Virus record (IMG/VR): IMGVR_UViG_3300029983_000007
Span: 62,001 to 126,000 of that record
Length of the DNA stretch: 64,000 bases
Strand: one strand, 5' to 3'
From: a virus
Below the pieces are notes generated by a model. That model was not told the DNA's origin. It was given only the letters and a program-made list of their open reading frames with translations, and ran no database searches. How positions within the stretch are numbered: position 1 is the stretch's first letter; the number at the start of each line of letters is the position of its first letter. Both the position numbers and the translations under genes were made by a program. This document shows positions 48,465-61,312 of the stretch, piece by piece.

Positions 48465-49431
48465 AATTCATATTAAAGGAATATCAATAAAAAGATATAA
48501 AAAATTAGGTTATAATGTTGATACTAAAGGATTAAATACTATTAATGTTGAAGATCTTCCTAAATGTAGTAATATTAAAGTCATGGTGAAATGTGATAAT
48601 TGTGATTATGAAAAAGAATTAAAGATTCAAGATTATTATTTATCTTTTAAAAATAATAAATATTGTTGTAATAAATGCTCATATGAAAATTATAAAAAAA
48701 CAATGTTAGAAAGATATGGAGTTGAAAATGGATTTCAATATAAAGACATAAAAGAAAAATCTAATAGCACTAAAATAAAATTATATGGAGATGAAAATTA
48801 CAATAATAGAGAAAAAGCGATAGAAACATGTTTAGATAAATATGGTGTTGAAAATCCTAATCAAAATTATAAAATAAAAAAAAAATCTAATAATACTTGC
48901 TTAGAAAAATATGGATTTGAAACAGCATCTAAAAATGAAAAAGTAAAGGAAAAAATAAAAAAAACAAATTTGAAAAGATGGAACAGTACATGTACATTAC
49001 ATTCAGAAAAACAAATTGATAAAATTAAACAAATATTTATTGATAAATATGGAGTTGATAATCCTATGAAGAATTTAGAAATATTTTTAAAAGCCCAAAA
49101 AACAGCTCTAAATCGTAAAAAATTTAAAGAAACTGAATTATTATATCAAGGTACATATGAATTAGATTTTTTAAATAATTATTATGAAAAAATTAATATT
49201 GAAAATGGTAAATCAATAAAAATAATTTATAATAATAATAAAACTGTGTATCATTCTGATTTTTTTTTATCTGAAAAAAATTTAATTATAGAAATAAAAT
49301 CATCATATTGGTATAATAGATATTATGATAAAAATATAATTAAACAAAAAGAATGTGAAAAATTAGGATATAATTATATCATAATAATAGATAAAAATTA
49401 TAATGATTTTAATAAATTAATAATGATTTAA
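48442..49431 (+). CDS. PD-(D/E)XK (Vsr-like) homing endonuclease with zinc finger
   Basis: 329 residues. A zinc-knuckle N-terminus (CDNCDYEK...CCNKC) is followed by repeated 'ERYGVENxxQ' DNA-binding helices (four or five copies, residues 90-215) and a C-terminal nuclease core YHSDFFLSEKNLIIEIKSSYW, with D...EIK as the likely metal site, ending ECEKLGYNYIIIIDKN. It is related in type to the remnant at 2387-2512. It lies convergent with the truncated polymerase gene. Probably the mobile agent acting on the polymerase locus. Confidence 0.85.
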   Translation: MIITKKVKIHIKGISIKRYKKLGYNVDTKGLNTINVEDLPKCSNIKVMVKCDNCDYEKELKIQDYYLSFKNNKYCCNKCSYENYKKTMLERYGVENGFQYKDIKEKSNSTKIKLYGDENYNNREKAIETCLDKYGVENPNQNYKIKKKSNNTCLEKYGFETASKNEKVKEKIKKTNLKRWNSTCTLHSEKQIDKIKQIFIDKYGVDNPMKNLEIFLKAQKTALNRKKFKETELLYQGTYELDFLNNYYEKINIENGKSIKIIYNNNKTVYHSDFFLSEKNLIIEIKSSYWYNRYYDKNIIKQKECEKLGYNYIIIIDKNYNDFNKLIMI

Positions 49432-49435
49432 AATA

Positions 49436-49467
49436 AAACAACTTAGATTTTAATCTAAGTTGTTTTA
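49436..49467. terminator. bidirectional terminator
   Basis: AAAACAACTTAGATT/AATCTAAGTTGTTTT between the endonuclease and the polymerase fragment gene. Confidence 0.87.
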
Positions 49468-49470
49468 TTT

Positions 49471-50952
49471 TTATATATTTGTTTCTTCTAATTTTTTTAA
49501 TTCATCTTTTAACTTTTCAAGTTCTTCGTGTTTTTGATTCATTACTTTCTTCCATTTTTTTCTATCAGAATAAACTTCTCCCATTACTTGAGTAACAACA
49601 CCATCTTCATTCTTAAATACTGATCCATTGAGAGTTACAATATCATCAGGTTCAATTGTTAATTGATGTCCATTAAATAATGAGTAATCTTTACCTTTTA
49701 CTTTTTGTCCTTTATATGAGTCTGCTGATATGTTAAATTCTCTCATTGTGGTAGGATACAGGGATGCGAAGTCAAAACAACAAGTCCATGTTGCCATTCC
49801 TCTCACTGGATCTTTAACCCATCCACCTTTAATAGATTCAGATTCAGAATCACTATATTCACTATCTTCATTTCTTACAAGTACAATATTCTTTTGATCT
49901 CTTAATTTTTCTCTTAAAATTCCTTCTGTCAGTGCAAGTGTTGAAATTGCATCTTTAATTTTAATTTTACCTAATACAGCCATACCATAAAGAATATCTA
50001 CATATTTCATTTTAACGTGAATTCTTTGTACCAGACAACTATCTACAGCATTATAAAAAACGAATTTCTTAAAATCTTCTCTATGTAATCTTTTTAAATC
50101 TCCATCATAGTTAATTTTCTTGACTTCTTTACCAAGAATTTTTTCTGATGCAAAATCAAGAGATAAACTTTCTTTAACTTTAACAGATTGATCCCATTTC
50201 TTAAATAATTCCATATAATCCACTATAACTCTATGAGCTGGTAATTCAGCATAATCTAAATGTATTGCATTAGGAGGATTGAATGGTTTGTTAAGTTTCT
50301 TTGTGAAAGATGCTACTTCAGGTTCTAGTCCTAATTTTCTTGCCCTTGCAACTAAGAATGTCCAGTCATATGCAATAAAATTCCAGCCAGTCATTACTGG
50401 CATTTTTGGAACTAATTTATTGAAAAATGCATGAAGCATATCAAATTCAGTTTTATAATGAACATATTTAAATTTATAATCAGTATCAAATTTTTTGAAG
50501 TGAGTATTTAAATCTGATTCAATGTTTTCAATTTGTTTTGAATCCAGTGATTCTGTTCCAATTACTAACACTTTATTCTTATTTACAATTGATATTGTTT
50601 GAATCGCACTTTCTGCTAAATGAGGTTCAGGTTTTTTATCTAATATTTCATTTTCAATATCGACAAAGAATATATCTGGTTCATTATAACTATATATTTC
50701 ATTTTTTTCATCTTCATCAAAACTATCAATAAAATCATAAATAGAATATCTATTAGGATATTTTGTGAATATTTCTTTTACAGCACTACCATCCCATGTA
50801 ACATATCTACCAGATTTTTCTGAATCATCATCAGTAGTTTTTATGAATTTTGTACATCTTGCCCAAGGTTTATATTTTAATTTTATTTGACCTGATTTAT
50901 CTATGTAACTTATTATAAGGTTATTATTTCTGTATTCTGTGTCTATAAGCAT
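49471..50952 (-). CDS. family B DNA polymerase, N-terminal part (gp43A-like)
   Basis: 493 residues. The exonuclease motifs are present: FFVDIENEI (Exo I), GWNFIAYDW (Exo II), and FYNAVDSCL (Exo III). Polymerase motif A follows, CCFDFASLYPTTMREFNIS near residue 400. The protein ends in a charged helix (KKVMNQKHEELEKLKDELKK) at the point where the fingers domain would start. Motif B (KxxxNSxYG) and motif C (DTDS) are missing and not found elsewhere in the window. T4 gp43 is 898 residues. Split gp43A/gp43B polymerases are known in some T4-like phages, so the second half is probably encoded elsewhere. Confidence 0.92.
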   Translation of the reverse strand: MLIDTEYRNNNLIISYIDKSGQIKLKYKPWARCTKFIKTTDDDSEKSGRYVTWDGSAVKEIFTKYPNRYSIYDFIDSFDEDEKNEIYSYNEPDIFFVDIENEILDKKPEPHLAESAIQTISIVNKNKVLVIGTESLDSKQIENIESDLNTHFKKFDTDYKFKYVHYKTEFDMLHAFFNKLVPKMPVMTGWNFIAYDWTFLVARARKLGLEPEVASFTKKLNKPFNPPNAIHLDYAELPAHRVIVDYMELFKKWDQSVKVKESLSLDFASEKILGKEVKKINYDGDLKRLHREDFKKFVFYNAVDSCLVQRIHVKMKYVDILYGMAVLGKIKIKDAISTLALTEGILREKLRDQKNIVLVRNEDSEYSDSESESIKGGWVKDPVRGMATWTCCFDFASLYPTTMREFNISADSYKGQKVKGKDYSLFNGHQLTIEPDDIVTLNGSVFKNEDGVVTQVMGEVYSDRKKWKKVMNQKHEELEKLKDELKKLEETNI

Positions 50953-51060
50953 ATATTATATATTTTTATTTTATTATCTAATAAAGTTTCAATGAACTTT
51001 TACTTATTTAGTCCAATTCATATTAAAGGTTTAATAAAAATATCATAAAAAATATCATAA

Positions 51061-51090
51061 AAAATGTGCATCGTTTAACGATGCACATTT
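51061..51090. terminator. terminator after the collagen-like fibre gene
   Basis: AAATGTGCATCGTT/AACGATGCACATTT hairpin, 22 bases beyond the fibre stop at 51112. Confidence 0.85.
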
Positions 51091-51111
51091 ATATTTTAAT
51101 TGTCAATTTAT

Positions 51112-54687
<3,576 letters not shown>

Positions 54688-54740
54688 TGTTATTTAATTG
54701 TTTTTTTGATATTATATAGAATTATCATTTTTATTTATGA

Positions 54741-54750
54741 TATATATTAA
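54741..54750 (-). promoter_or_regulatory. TTAATATATA box (putative late promoter)
   Basis: Leftward TTAATATATA, 53 bases before the fibre ATG at 54687. Confidence 0.45.
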
Positions 54751-54867
54751 AATAAAAATGTATTTAAGACTAATCAGAAGCATTTTTTGATAAAATGTCA
54801 AGTTTTAACTTTTTTTAACTTCAAAATAAAAATAAATATATTTTAATCAAAAATGAACCATTTAATG

Positions 54868-54877
54868 TTAATATATA
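54868..54877 (+). promoter_or_regulatory. TTAATATATA box, rightward
   Basis: TTAATATATA in rightward orientation, 24 bases before the ATG at 54902. Finding it on the other strand but again in front of a gene supports a functional, oriented signal. Confidence 0.5.
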
Positions 54878-54901
54878 GATGTATAAAAATAAATATATTT
54901 A

Positions 54902-55306
54902 ATGATAAATAATCAAGAGAATGATAACGATAAAATTGTTCAATTTACTGGAAAAGTAGCTAAAATGCCAAGAAACACTAAAGCTAAAAGTGCATATACT
55001 TTTTTGGAAAATATAAAAGTGAGTAAAAGCAAGTTGTGGTATATTCTCATTGAAAAGGATGAGAATGAACTTCAGTGCATTAAATATAATAATAAGATGG
55101 GTGTAAATTTGAAAGTTTTTATTGAAGAATTGATGGAATATCATAAGAAAGACGATAAGCTATCTGAATATATGAAAAAACTCACGATTGAAGGTAATCA
55201 GATTTTTTCAATAATAAAGGGTATATCCGATGTAGAAGTTAAAGATGGTAAGAAAATGATTACATTTTTAACAGAAGAACTTATACAACTACTAAAAGAT
55301 AAATAA
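54902..55306 (+). CDS. hypothetical protein, 134 aa, relative of 40468-40953
   Basis: Starts MINNQENDNDKIVQFTGKVA. LWYILIEKDENELQCIKYNN and KVFIEELMEYHKKDDKLSEY align with the C-terminal half of the protein at 40468. Both also have the TTAATATATA box. Probably a structural or assembly protein. Role unknown. Confidence 0.77.
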   Translation: MINNQENDNDKIVQFTGKVAKMPRNTKAKSAYTFLENIKVSKSKLWYILIEKDENELQCIKYNNKMGVNLKVFIEELMEYHKKDDKLSEYMKKLTIEGNQIFSIIKGISDVEVKDGKKMITFLTEELIQLLKDK

Positions 55307-55310
55307 TATT

Positions 55311-56009
55311 ATGAGAATAAATAAAGTAGATAATAACAAATATGCAAAAGAATATAGAAATAAAAATTCTGAAAAAATAAAAGAGTATAGAAATAAAAAT
55401 TCTGAAAAAAATAAAGAATATCAAAAAAAATATTTCAATGATAACAAAGAAATAATTAAAGAGAAACAAAATAAATATAATATTGAGAATAAAGAAAAAA
55501 TAAAAGATACCAAAAAATTATATTCAGAAAGCAACAGAGAAACAATATTAGAAAAAAAGAAAGAATATTATAATAACAATAAAGAAAAAATCAAAGAATA
55601 TAATAAAGAATATTTTAAAAATAATAAACCTGAACTAAATAAAAAAAGAAATATTTATTTGAAAAATAAAATATCAACTGATGATTTATTCAAATTGAAA
55701 ATAAAGATAAGAACAATAATTTATAAATCTTTAAAAAAAAAGAAATATATTAAAAAAGAAAGTACTGAAGAAATACTTGGTTGTTCGTTTGAAATTTTTA
55801 AAAATTATATTGAATATCAATTCGAATCTTGGATGAATTGGGCTAATTATGTGAAATATAATGGAAATTATAAATATGGTTGGGATATTGACCATATAAT
55901 AGAACTAAAAATAGCAGAAACAGATAGTGATATATTAAAATTAAATTATTATACAAATCTAAGAACATTAGATTCTAAAATAAATAGGGTGGATAGAAAT
56001 TTTCTGTAA
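55311..56009 (+). CDS. HNH endonuclease with Lys-rich repeat N-terminus
   Basis: 232 residues. Residues 10-115 are repeats of 'KEYRNKNSEKI' type (long basic helix for DNA contact). The C-terminal HNH core is YGWDIDHIIELKIAETDSDI followed by LNYYTNLRTLDSKINRVDRNF, with the D-H and N residues of the fold. It follows the upstream gene by 4 bases. Freestanding homing endonuclease. Confidence 0.85.
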   Translation: MRINKVDNNKYAKEYRNKNSEKIKEYRNKNSEKNKEYQKKYFNDNKEIIKEKQNKYNIENKEKIKDTKKLYSESNRETILEKKKEYYNNNKEKIKEYNKEYFKNNKPELNKKRNIYLKNKISTDDLFKLKIKIRTIIYKSLKKKKYIKKESTEEILGCSFEIFKNYIEYQFESWMNWANYVKYNGNYKYGWDIDHIIELKIAETDSDILKLNYYTNLRTLDSKINRVDRNFL

Positions 56010-56056
56010 TAAAAAATATACCTGATGTAGAAATAACTCCAGGTAAATCTAATTAA

Positions 56057-56084
56057 GTTCATATTTTTAAATATGAACATTTTT
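56057..56084. terminator. bidirectional terminator
   Basis: GTTCATATTT/AAATATGAAC with a T-rich flank, between the convergent HNH gene and the GT25-like gene. Confidence 0.8.
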
Positions 56085-56087
56085 AAT

Positions 56088-56705
56088 TTATTTTAAAACC
56101 TCTATAATTTTATCTATCCATAAAAATTTAGTAACATCAGATGTGTAATCATTTTGAAAAAAATATGGACCATCCTTAGGAGTTAAAAAAATATTTTCGT
56201 TAGAAGATAATGCTAAATATATATCACTAAACTCAGATTTTTCTATTGATTTTTTCATTATAGTTATATATAATTTTGCATTTTTTAGATTAGTAATTAG
56301 AATTGAGTGAGATGATAGCATATTATAAACTCTATAATAATTTTCATTATAATTTTCAATATACATATCATATTTTATGCCTCCACAATTATATAAGCTA
56401 CCTCCTAAATATATAAGATCAGATTCATCTGGAATATCAAAAAATTCTGGAAAATCATTTATTAAAGTTGCATCATCTTCAAATATAATAAATGGAAAAT
56501 TATTATCACTTATAGCATTTTCAACCGCTGCTATGTGAGCATTGGCTATTGTTTCAGTTCTAATTGTAGATATATCATCAAATGTAATACGAGTAAATGA
56601 TGATAAATTAAGACTTTTTAATGTATTTGTGATATCATTTAACCTATGAGAAAATTTTTCAGGATTAATAAAATATCCATGAATGTCGGTATTTTTAAAT
56701 TTCAT
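56088..56705 (-). CDS. glycosyltransferase, GT25-like
   Basis: 205 residues. The layout follows GT25 (LPS/collagen galactosyltransferase type): an N-terminal 'GYFINPEKFSHRL' start, TIANAHIAAVENAI, and FPFIIFEDDATLI (the E-D-D metal site near residue 95), then IYLGGS. GT25 enzymes transfer sugars to LPS, or to hydroxylysine in eukaryotic collagen. Here the target may be the collagen-like fibre or host glycan. Part of a leftward glycosyltransferase operon. Confidence 0.83.
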   Translation of the reverse strand: MKFKNTDIHGYFINPEKFSHRLNDITNTLKSLNLSSFTRITFDDISTIRTETIANAHIAAVENAISDNNFPFIIFEDDATLINDFPEFFDIPDESDLIYLGGSLYNCGGIKYDMYIENYNENYYRVYNMLSSHSILITNLKNAKLYITIMKKSIEKSEFSDIYLALSSNENIFLTPKDGPYFFQNDYTSDVTKFLWIDKIIEVLK

Positions 56706-56719
56706 ATTTTTTTATTTTT

Positions 56720-57451
56720 TTAATAATATTTTAATCTAGATTTATTTAAACTTATATTTCTCACTAAAGTAGAATAAGTTAAATTTAAATCTTTTGAGGC
56801 TTGTCCTATGGTATCATAAATTTTAGAAGTTAATGTATCAATAACTTTTTTTAATTTTTTGTGATTTTTACCAGATCTTTTTTCAATTTGATCAAAAGAT
56901 TGAGTTATTCCAAAAAAATGAGAAGTTGTTCCTGTTTTTCCATACCAATAATTATTTTCTCCACTAGTTTTTAATTTCCTTTCTATGCTTTGTTTTTTTC
57001 CAAAATTAGGATTTTTTTCTCCTTTATTGCCAAAATTTGCATTGCCTTCACCTTTAATTTTTTCACAAAATTCTTTAGATCTTTTTTTACCATAAGAAGG
57101 ATGCAATGTTCCTTTTATTTTTCTTAATTTTTCTTTAGTTTCTTCACTATGTTTACCTTTACTACCACCTGATGCTAAATTCATCATTTCAAATCCATTT
57201 TTTTTATACTCATTTATATAAAAAATTTCTTTTTGATCTAATATATCTTGTGTAACATCATCACAATTAAATTCGCATATTATTTCTATTGTGTGATTGT
57301 CAAAACCATATTTTACTAAAGAATTAAATATTTTTGGTTGACGTTCACATTTTAAATTTTTATATTTTCTAAAACGTTTTTTTAAATCCCAACTTTGTCC
57401 TATATAAATTTTATCAGATGGACTTGTTATTTTATATATTCCAATATTCAT
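56720..57451 (-). CDS. GIY-YIG homing endonuclease
   Basis: 243 residues. N-terminal GIYKITSPSDKIYIGQSWDLKKR carries the GIY...YIG core and catalytic Arg, with the catalytic Glu at DQKEIFYI. Several NUMOD3-type repeats follow (KHSEETKEKLRKI, GEGNANFGNKGEKNPNFGKK). A C-terminal helix-turn-helix (TIGQASKDLNLTYSTLVRNI) would read DNA. The start overlaps the end of the GT6 gene by 20 bases, consistent with insertion at that site. Confidence 0.9.
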   Translation of the reverse strand: MNIGIYKITSPSDKIYIGQSWDLKKRFRKYKNLKCERQPKIFNSLVKYGFDNHTIEIICEFNCDDVTQDILDQKEIFYINEYKKNGFEMMNLASGGSKGKHSEETKEKLRKIKGTLHPSYGKKRSKEFCEKIKGEGNANFGNKGEKNPNFGKKQSIERKLKTSGENNYWYGKTGTTSHFFGITQSFDQIEKRSGKNHKKLKKVIDTLTSKIYDTIGQASKDLNLTYSTLVRNISLNKSRLKYY

Positions 57452-58202
57452 AAGTTAATTTGTTGTTTTGTATATTTATTGAATTGTTTTTATGTATTAA
57501 CAATTCATTTTTTATATCATTAACATCTAAATCAGTGTATCTAGTTTCGCCTATACCACCTTTATCACTAATCGCAAATGCAAAATCTTTACATGAAACT
57601 ACTTTTGTAGGTGGATTGAAATGAAAATAACCATTAATATAACTTTCGTCATTTACGCCGGGCTCATATGGTATTTTTTTATCTTCAAGTTGATAAAATA
57701 ACATAATATTACAAAATTTTATCATGTTTTCAGAATTACCTCCAAAAAATGCACCGTAGTAATACATTTGAGGTAATTTAGTATCAAGTGGTACATATGC
57801 TTTTGATAATGGATTTCTATCGAATCCTTTTTCATTTTTCATCCAATCTTGATCTGCATAATGTTGTCCTCCAACCAAATCACCAACAAACCATTCTTCT
57901 GTAAAATCAGTATTTACATTAGTATCAGCATCAAAATAAAACAAGTAATCACTTTTTAATTTATTTTTTATTGATAATATTGATGTAAATTTCAAATTAG
58001 TACCATCAACCCAATTGCTATTAGATGCATAAAAATATTCTACATCTATATCATCAGGAATATAATCTTTTGGATTATTATCAGAGAAAAAATAAAATGT
58101 TATATTTTTATCTCCTTTATAAAAATTCATAAATCTTTTAATAAATCTCACACCCAATACAAAATATGCATTTGTTGCTAATACTACTATTCCTATATTC
58201 AT
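57432..58202 (-). CDS. GT6 (ABO blood-group-like) glycosyltransferase
   Basis: 256 residues, the size of the catalytic domain alone. Signature blocks are YLFYFDADTNVNTDF (DxD metal site), RNPLSKAYVPLD, MYYYGAFFGGNSENMI, VNDESYINGYF and PPTKVV, all in the order of vertebrate alpha-1,3-Gal/GalNAc transferases. Bacterial GT6 proteins usually have NxN instead of DxD, so this form is closer to animal or cyanophage enzymes, as I recall. It would add alpha-linked Gal or GalNAc to an acceptor glycan. No membrane anchor. Confidence 0.9.
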   Translation of the reverse strand: MNIGIVVLATNAYFVLGVRFIKRFMNFYKGDKNITFYFFSDNNPKDYIPDDIDVEYFYASNSNWVDGTNLKFTSILSIKNKLKSDYLFYFDADTNVNTDFTEEWFVGDLVGGQHYADQDWMKNEKGFDRNPLSKAYVPLDTKLPQMYYYGAFFGGNSENMIKFCNIMLFYQLEDKKIPYEPGVNDESYINGYFHFNPPTKVVSCKDFAFAISDKGGIGETRYTDLDVNDIKNELLIHKNNSINIQNNKLTYEYWNI

Positions 58203-58220
58203 TTAATTATATTTAATTTT

Positions 58221-59132
58221 TTACCAGATGATATCTTTGAAATTCTCTTCTGTTTCTTTTATTTCTTGTACATAATTATATGTACAATTATCAGTATCAA
58301 CTTTTATATCTTTATTAAATGGTGAAACTTGATATTCAATTTTACTAAAGTGAGTATCACTTTTACCTACTATTCCTGCATTATGAAAAATATAAGTTTC
58401 ATCCCATCTGTTTATATTATCAGTAGCCCAACTAAATTCTAACTCTTTGTTAATCTCAACTTCATGATTAAAATAAACTGCATTCCATAGAACTGCCCAC
58501 ATATCAGACGTCCATGATTGAATAGGATGCTCAGGATTATATATACTTTCTGTGCTTTTCATATGAGAATATAATTTTTCACAATCATTATACACTTTTT
58601 TCCAATATTCAGAATTTATTCCTTTCATTAGATATTGTGCTCCTCCTGCATTTTCATCAATTGCTACTATATCTTCTGGTTTTACTTTAGATATTTCACA
58701 CATCTCATTAAATAATTTTTCACTTTTACTTTTTATATACACTGTATCAATATAAGATCTAGTGTCACTCAAATGCCATTTATTGTCGTTTTCCATTTCA
58801 GTGAAATCTATTTTTTTAGTAAAAATCATATCTGGATCACAATAAAAAAATGTTTCATTATTATACTCAGGATGTTCTAAAAACATTTTTTCTAATATGT
58901 GAGGTCTTAATGAAGATGGATATTTTGGATTTATTCTTTCATCTTTATAGATGAAAAATTTAGATTTAATTTTATCATTATTCATTATTGATTTTAGAAC
59001 TGGACTAGGACTTGAAGTTGATATTACATATATTGTATCATCGTCATATCCGTATTTCATAAAATTGTTAATTTGTACAAGAACTTGCCACAAATAATAA
59101 TTATGATCAAAAGTTGCTACTAATATTTTCAT
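58221..59132 (-). CDS. glycosyltransferase-like protein (DxD), 303 aa
   Basis: Starts MKILVATFDHNYYLWQVLVQ. A GT-A-type core is suggested by TIYVISTSSPSP, the long helix after it, and TFFYCDPDMIFTKKI (D-x-D near residue 98). Later blocks (VAIDENAGGAQYLMKGI, PEHPIQSWTSDMWAVLW, DETYIFHNAG) are shared, from memory, with uncharacterised virus and bacterial transferases. Donor and acceptor unknown. Confidence 0.78.
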   Translation of the reverse strand: MKILVATFDHNYYLWQVLVQINNFMKYGYDDDTIYVISTSSPSPVLKSIMNNDKIKSKFFIYKDERINPKYPSSLRPHILEKMFLEHPEYNNETFFYCDPDMIFTKKIDFTEMENDNKWHLSDTRSYIDTVYIKSKSEKLFNEMCEISKVKPEDIVAIDENAGGAQYLMKGINSEYWKKVYNDCEKLYSHMKSTESIYNPEHPIQSWTSDMWAVLWNAVYFNHEVEINKELEFSWATDNINRWDETYIFHNAGIVGKSDTHFSKIEYQVSPFNKDIKVDTDNCTYNYVQEIKETEENFKDIIW

Positions 59133-59196
59133 TTTTATATTTTTTATTTGATTATTGTATATAAAAAATATCTAAATGTTTATAATTTATAAAAAA

Positions 59197-59228
59197 ATAA
59201 CTGATTACATTGATAATCAGTTATTTTT
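59197..59228. terminator. terminator after the TIG fibre gene
   Basis: AATAACTGATTA/ATAATCAGTTATT hairpin with a T-run, at the end of the leftward gene at 59247. Confidence 0.83.
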
Positions 59229-59246
59229 AATCATATACTTAATGAA

Positions 59247-61277
59247 TTATGGATAAACATATAAATTCGGTTCTTGATCAATTCCAGCAGATGTTACAAC
59301 TTTAATACTAGAAGGACCAGTATATCCAAGAGTATTAGGAATGATTCCTTTTATTTCTGACTCAGATACATATTCTTGTGAATCTAAATATATATATTCT
59401 ACATTACCTGTATTTCCAGATGGTATTACACTAATGTAAGCATCTGTATAATATTTAACAAAATTTTGTCCTGATATAGTAATTAAAGATCCTTCTGAAT
59501 AAGTAGAACCTGTTACATAAGTTATAGGATATGATAGTAATGATGGTGGCAAAGATGCTTGAATATAAGATTCAAATGGAGAATGTGATATGGTTCCATT
59601 TAATGTAGTAGCATAAATATTCATAATTTCATTCGTACCAGAATGTGTTATTCCAGATGGTACAATCACTCTCAAATGATTGTTATTTATAGTCGTTGTT
59701 GTGCCATAAGTACCTGGATAAGATACACCAAAACTAATTGTACCTCCAGATAGAAGACTACCATATATGTTAATAACATCGCCATATTTTCCAAATATAG
59801 GACTTATTTTTGATATTATAGGTTCATTTACAGAATCAACAGTAAATCCGCTCATAGTATAATTACCATTTGTACTTTCTACTCTAATATCAACATCACC
59901 TGTAGGTATGATATCAGTTGTTGATGCTGCATTTAATATTTGTACAGTTAATCCTGATGCGCTGTTATATGAAAATCTAGACAACACATTTCCGACATAT
60001 ACACTCATTGAAGGATTGGTTATAAATCCAGTACCATATAAACCTATTGAATGTAGTCCTCTTTGTGAATGAGTAGTACTAAAACTTGTTATAGATAATG
60101 GTTTGTTAGATAGTACGTCGTAAGAATAAGATAATGATGAGCCATATTTATTTATTACTATTACAGTATTTTTACCTGGTATTACATCATTTCCTATATG
60201 AATATCGCAAGTTGTTGAACTAATTATAGTATAATCACATATTACTCCACTAAATGTAATTGTTAAAGGTATATTAAAATTTGTACCTATCATTGTTACT
60301 GTGTTTCCTGGATAAACTGACGGACTTATACTTGATATTGTTGGAATTATACTATTAGTAACTCCGCAAACTGTGAATCCAGATAATGATGTATCATCTA
60401 CTTTTATTGATGTGTCTCCTATTGGTGTTTCATTTGAAATAACTGCTGTCATATAACCAGAATTGTGTACAGTTACATTTGTTGATTGAGTTGGACCAAA
60501 ACGTATTAATGTTGTGCCAGTATTAAAATTTGCACCAAATATATCAATTGTGTCTCCTATATTGGCATATGTAGGATTAAAACTATCAAATAATGGAATT
60601 AAGCCATTATCAATAGTTATATTTTTGAATAAACTTTGACCAATATTTGTTTGTATATATAATTGAGTAGGTCCAAGTGCCAATAAAGGTACCTTTGCAG
60701 TCAATTTAGTTGAGCTAATTACAGTTGTAACAACCTCAATTGATGGTACAAAATATAATTTTGTTTTTCCAGCTATGAAATATAATCCTTCTATAGTTAT
60801 TGTAGAATTAATACTTGCAATAGAAGGACATATTGTTATTATTGGTTTATTAATTTGATTATAAACTCTATATTTTACTGCTGGCCCAAATCCAAATGGT
60901 GATGTTAATATGACATCAACTTCATTGTCATAATTTGATAGTTCAGGTATTATAACTGTTAATTGATTTGGTGAAAATATTGTTGTTACTCCTGTTACTC
61001 CACTAAATGATGCTACAGTATCATTAACAAAATTTATTCCATATATTGTTATAGAATCTCCATTATATGCACTAGTTGGATTGAAGTTTAATATGGTTGG
61101 TACATTTGAATATCCTGCTAATAAATATGTAGAATCACTACCATTATCATCTTTTATCCAAAATCCTTTAGTATCTCCACTACTTACAGTAGAATCATCA
61201 TAACCAAAATAAACATAACCTTTTTCAGGCGTTTCAACCTCTTCTTTAAGTATTTTTTTAATTTTAATATAACTCAT
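59247..61277 (-). CDS. TIG/IPT-repeat fibre or adhesin protein, 676 aa
   Basis: After a 60-residue N-terminal part, seven IPT/TIG-type immunoglobulin-like repeats follow, each starting like 'PTILNFNPTSAYNGDSITIYG' and about 85-90 residues long. Such stalks carry phage receptor-binding or baseplate-decorating proteins. No signal peptide, so it is a virion rather than a secreted protein. Rich in Ser/Thr. Flanked by glycosyltransferases. Confidence 0.87.
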   Translation of the reverse strand: MSYIKIKKILKEEVETPEKGYVYFGYDDSTVSSGDTKGFWIKDDNGSDSTYLLAGYSNVPTILNFNPTSAYNGDSITIYGINFVNDTVASFSGVTGVTTIFSPNQLTVIIPELSNYDNEVDVILTSPFGFGPAVKYRVYNQINKPIITICPSIASINSTITIEGLYFIAGKTKLYFVPSIEVVTTVISSTKLTAKVPLLALGPTQLYIQTNIGQSLFKNITIDNGLIPLFDSFNPTYANIGDTIDIFGANFNTGTTLIRFGPTQSTNVTVHNSGYMTAVISNETPIGDTSIKVDDTSLSGFTVCGVTNSIIPTISSISPSVYPGNTVTMIGTNFNIPLTITFSGVICDYTIISSTTCDIHIGNDVIPGKNTVIVINKYGSSLSYSYDVLSNKPLSITSFSTTHSQRGLHSIGLYGTGFITNPSMSVYVGNVLSRFSYNSASGLTVQILNAASTTDIIPTGDVDIRVESTNGNYTMSGFTVDSVNEPIISKISPIFGKYGDVINIYGSLLSGGTISFGVSYPGTYGTTTTINNNHLRVIVPSGITHSGTNEIMNIYATTLNGTISHSPFESYIQASLPPSLLSYPITYVTGSTYSEGSLITISGQNFVKYYTDAYISVIPSGNTGNVEYIYLDSQEYVSESEIKGIIPNTLGYTGPSSIKVVTSAGIDQEPNLYVYP

Positions 61278-61312
61278 ATATAACGATTTTTCTTTTCGTT
61301 ATATATAAATAT

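Noticed and set aside
49471-50952. C-terminal half of the polymerase elsewhere in this window
   Set aside because: No frame contains polymerase motif B or the DTDS motif C, so the half is outside the window or lost.
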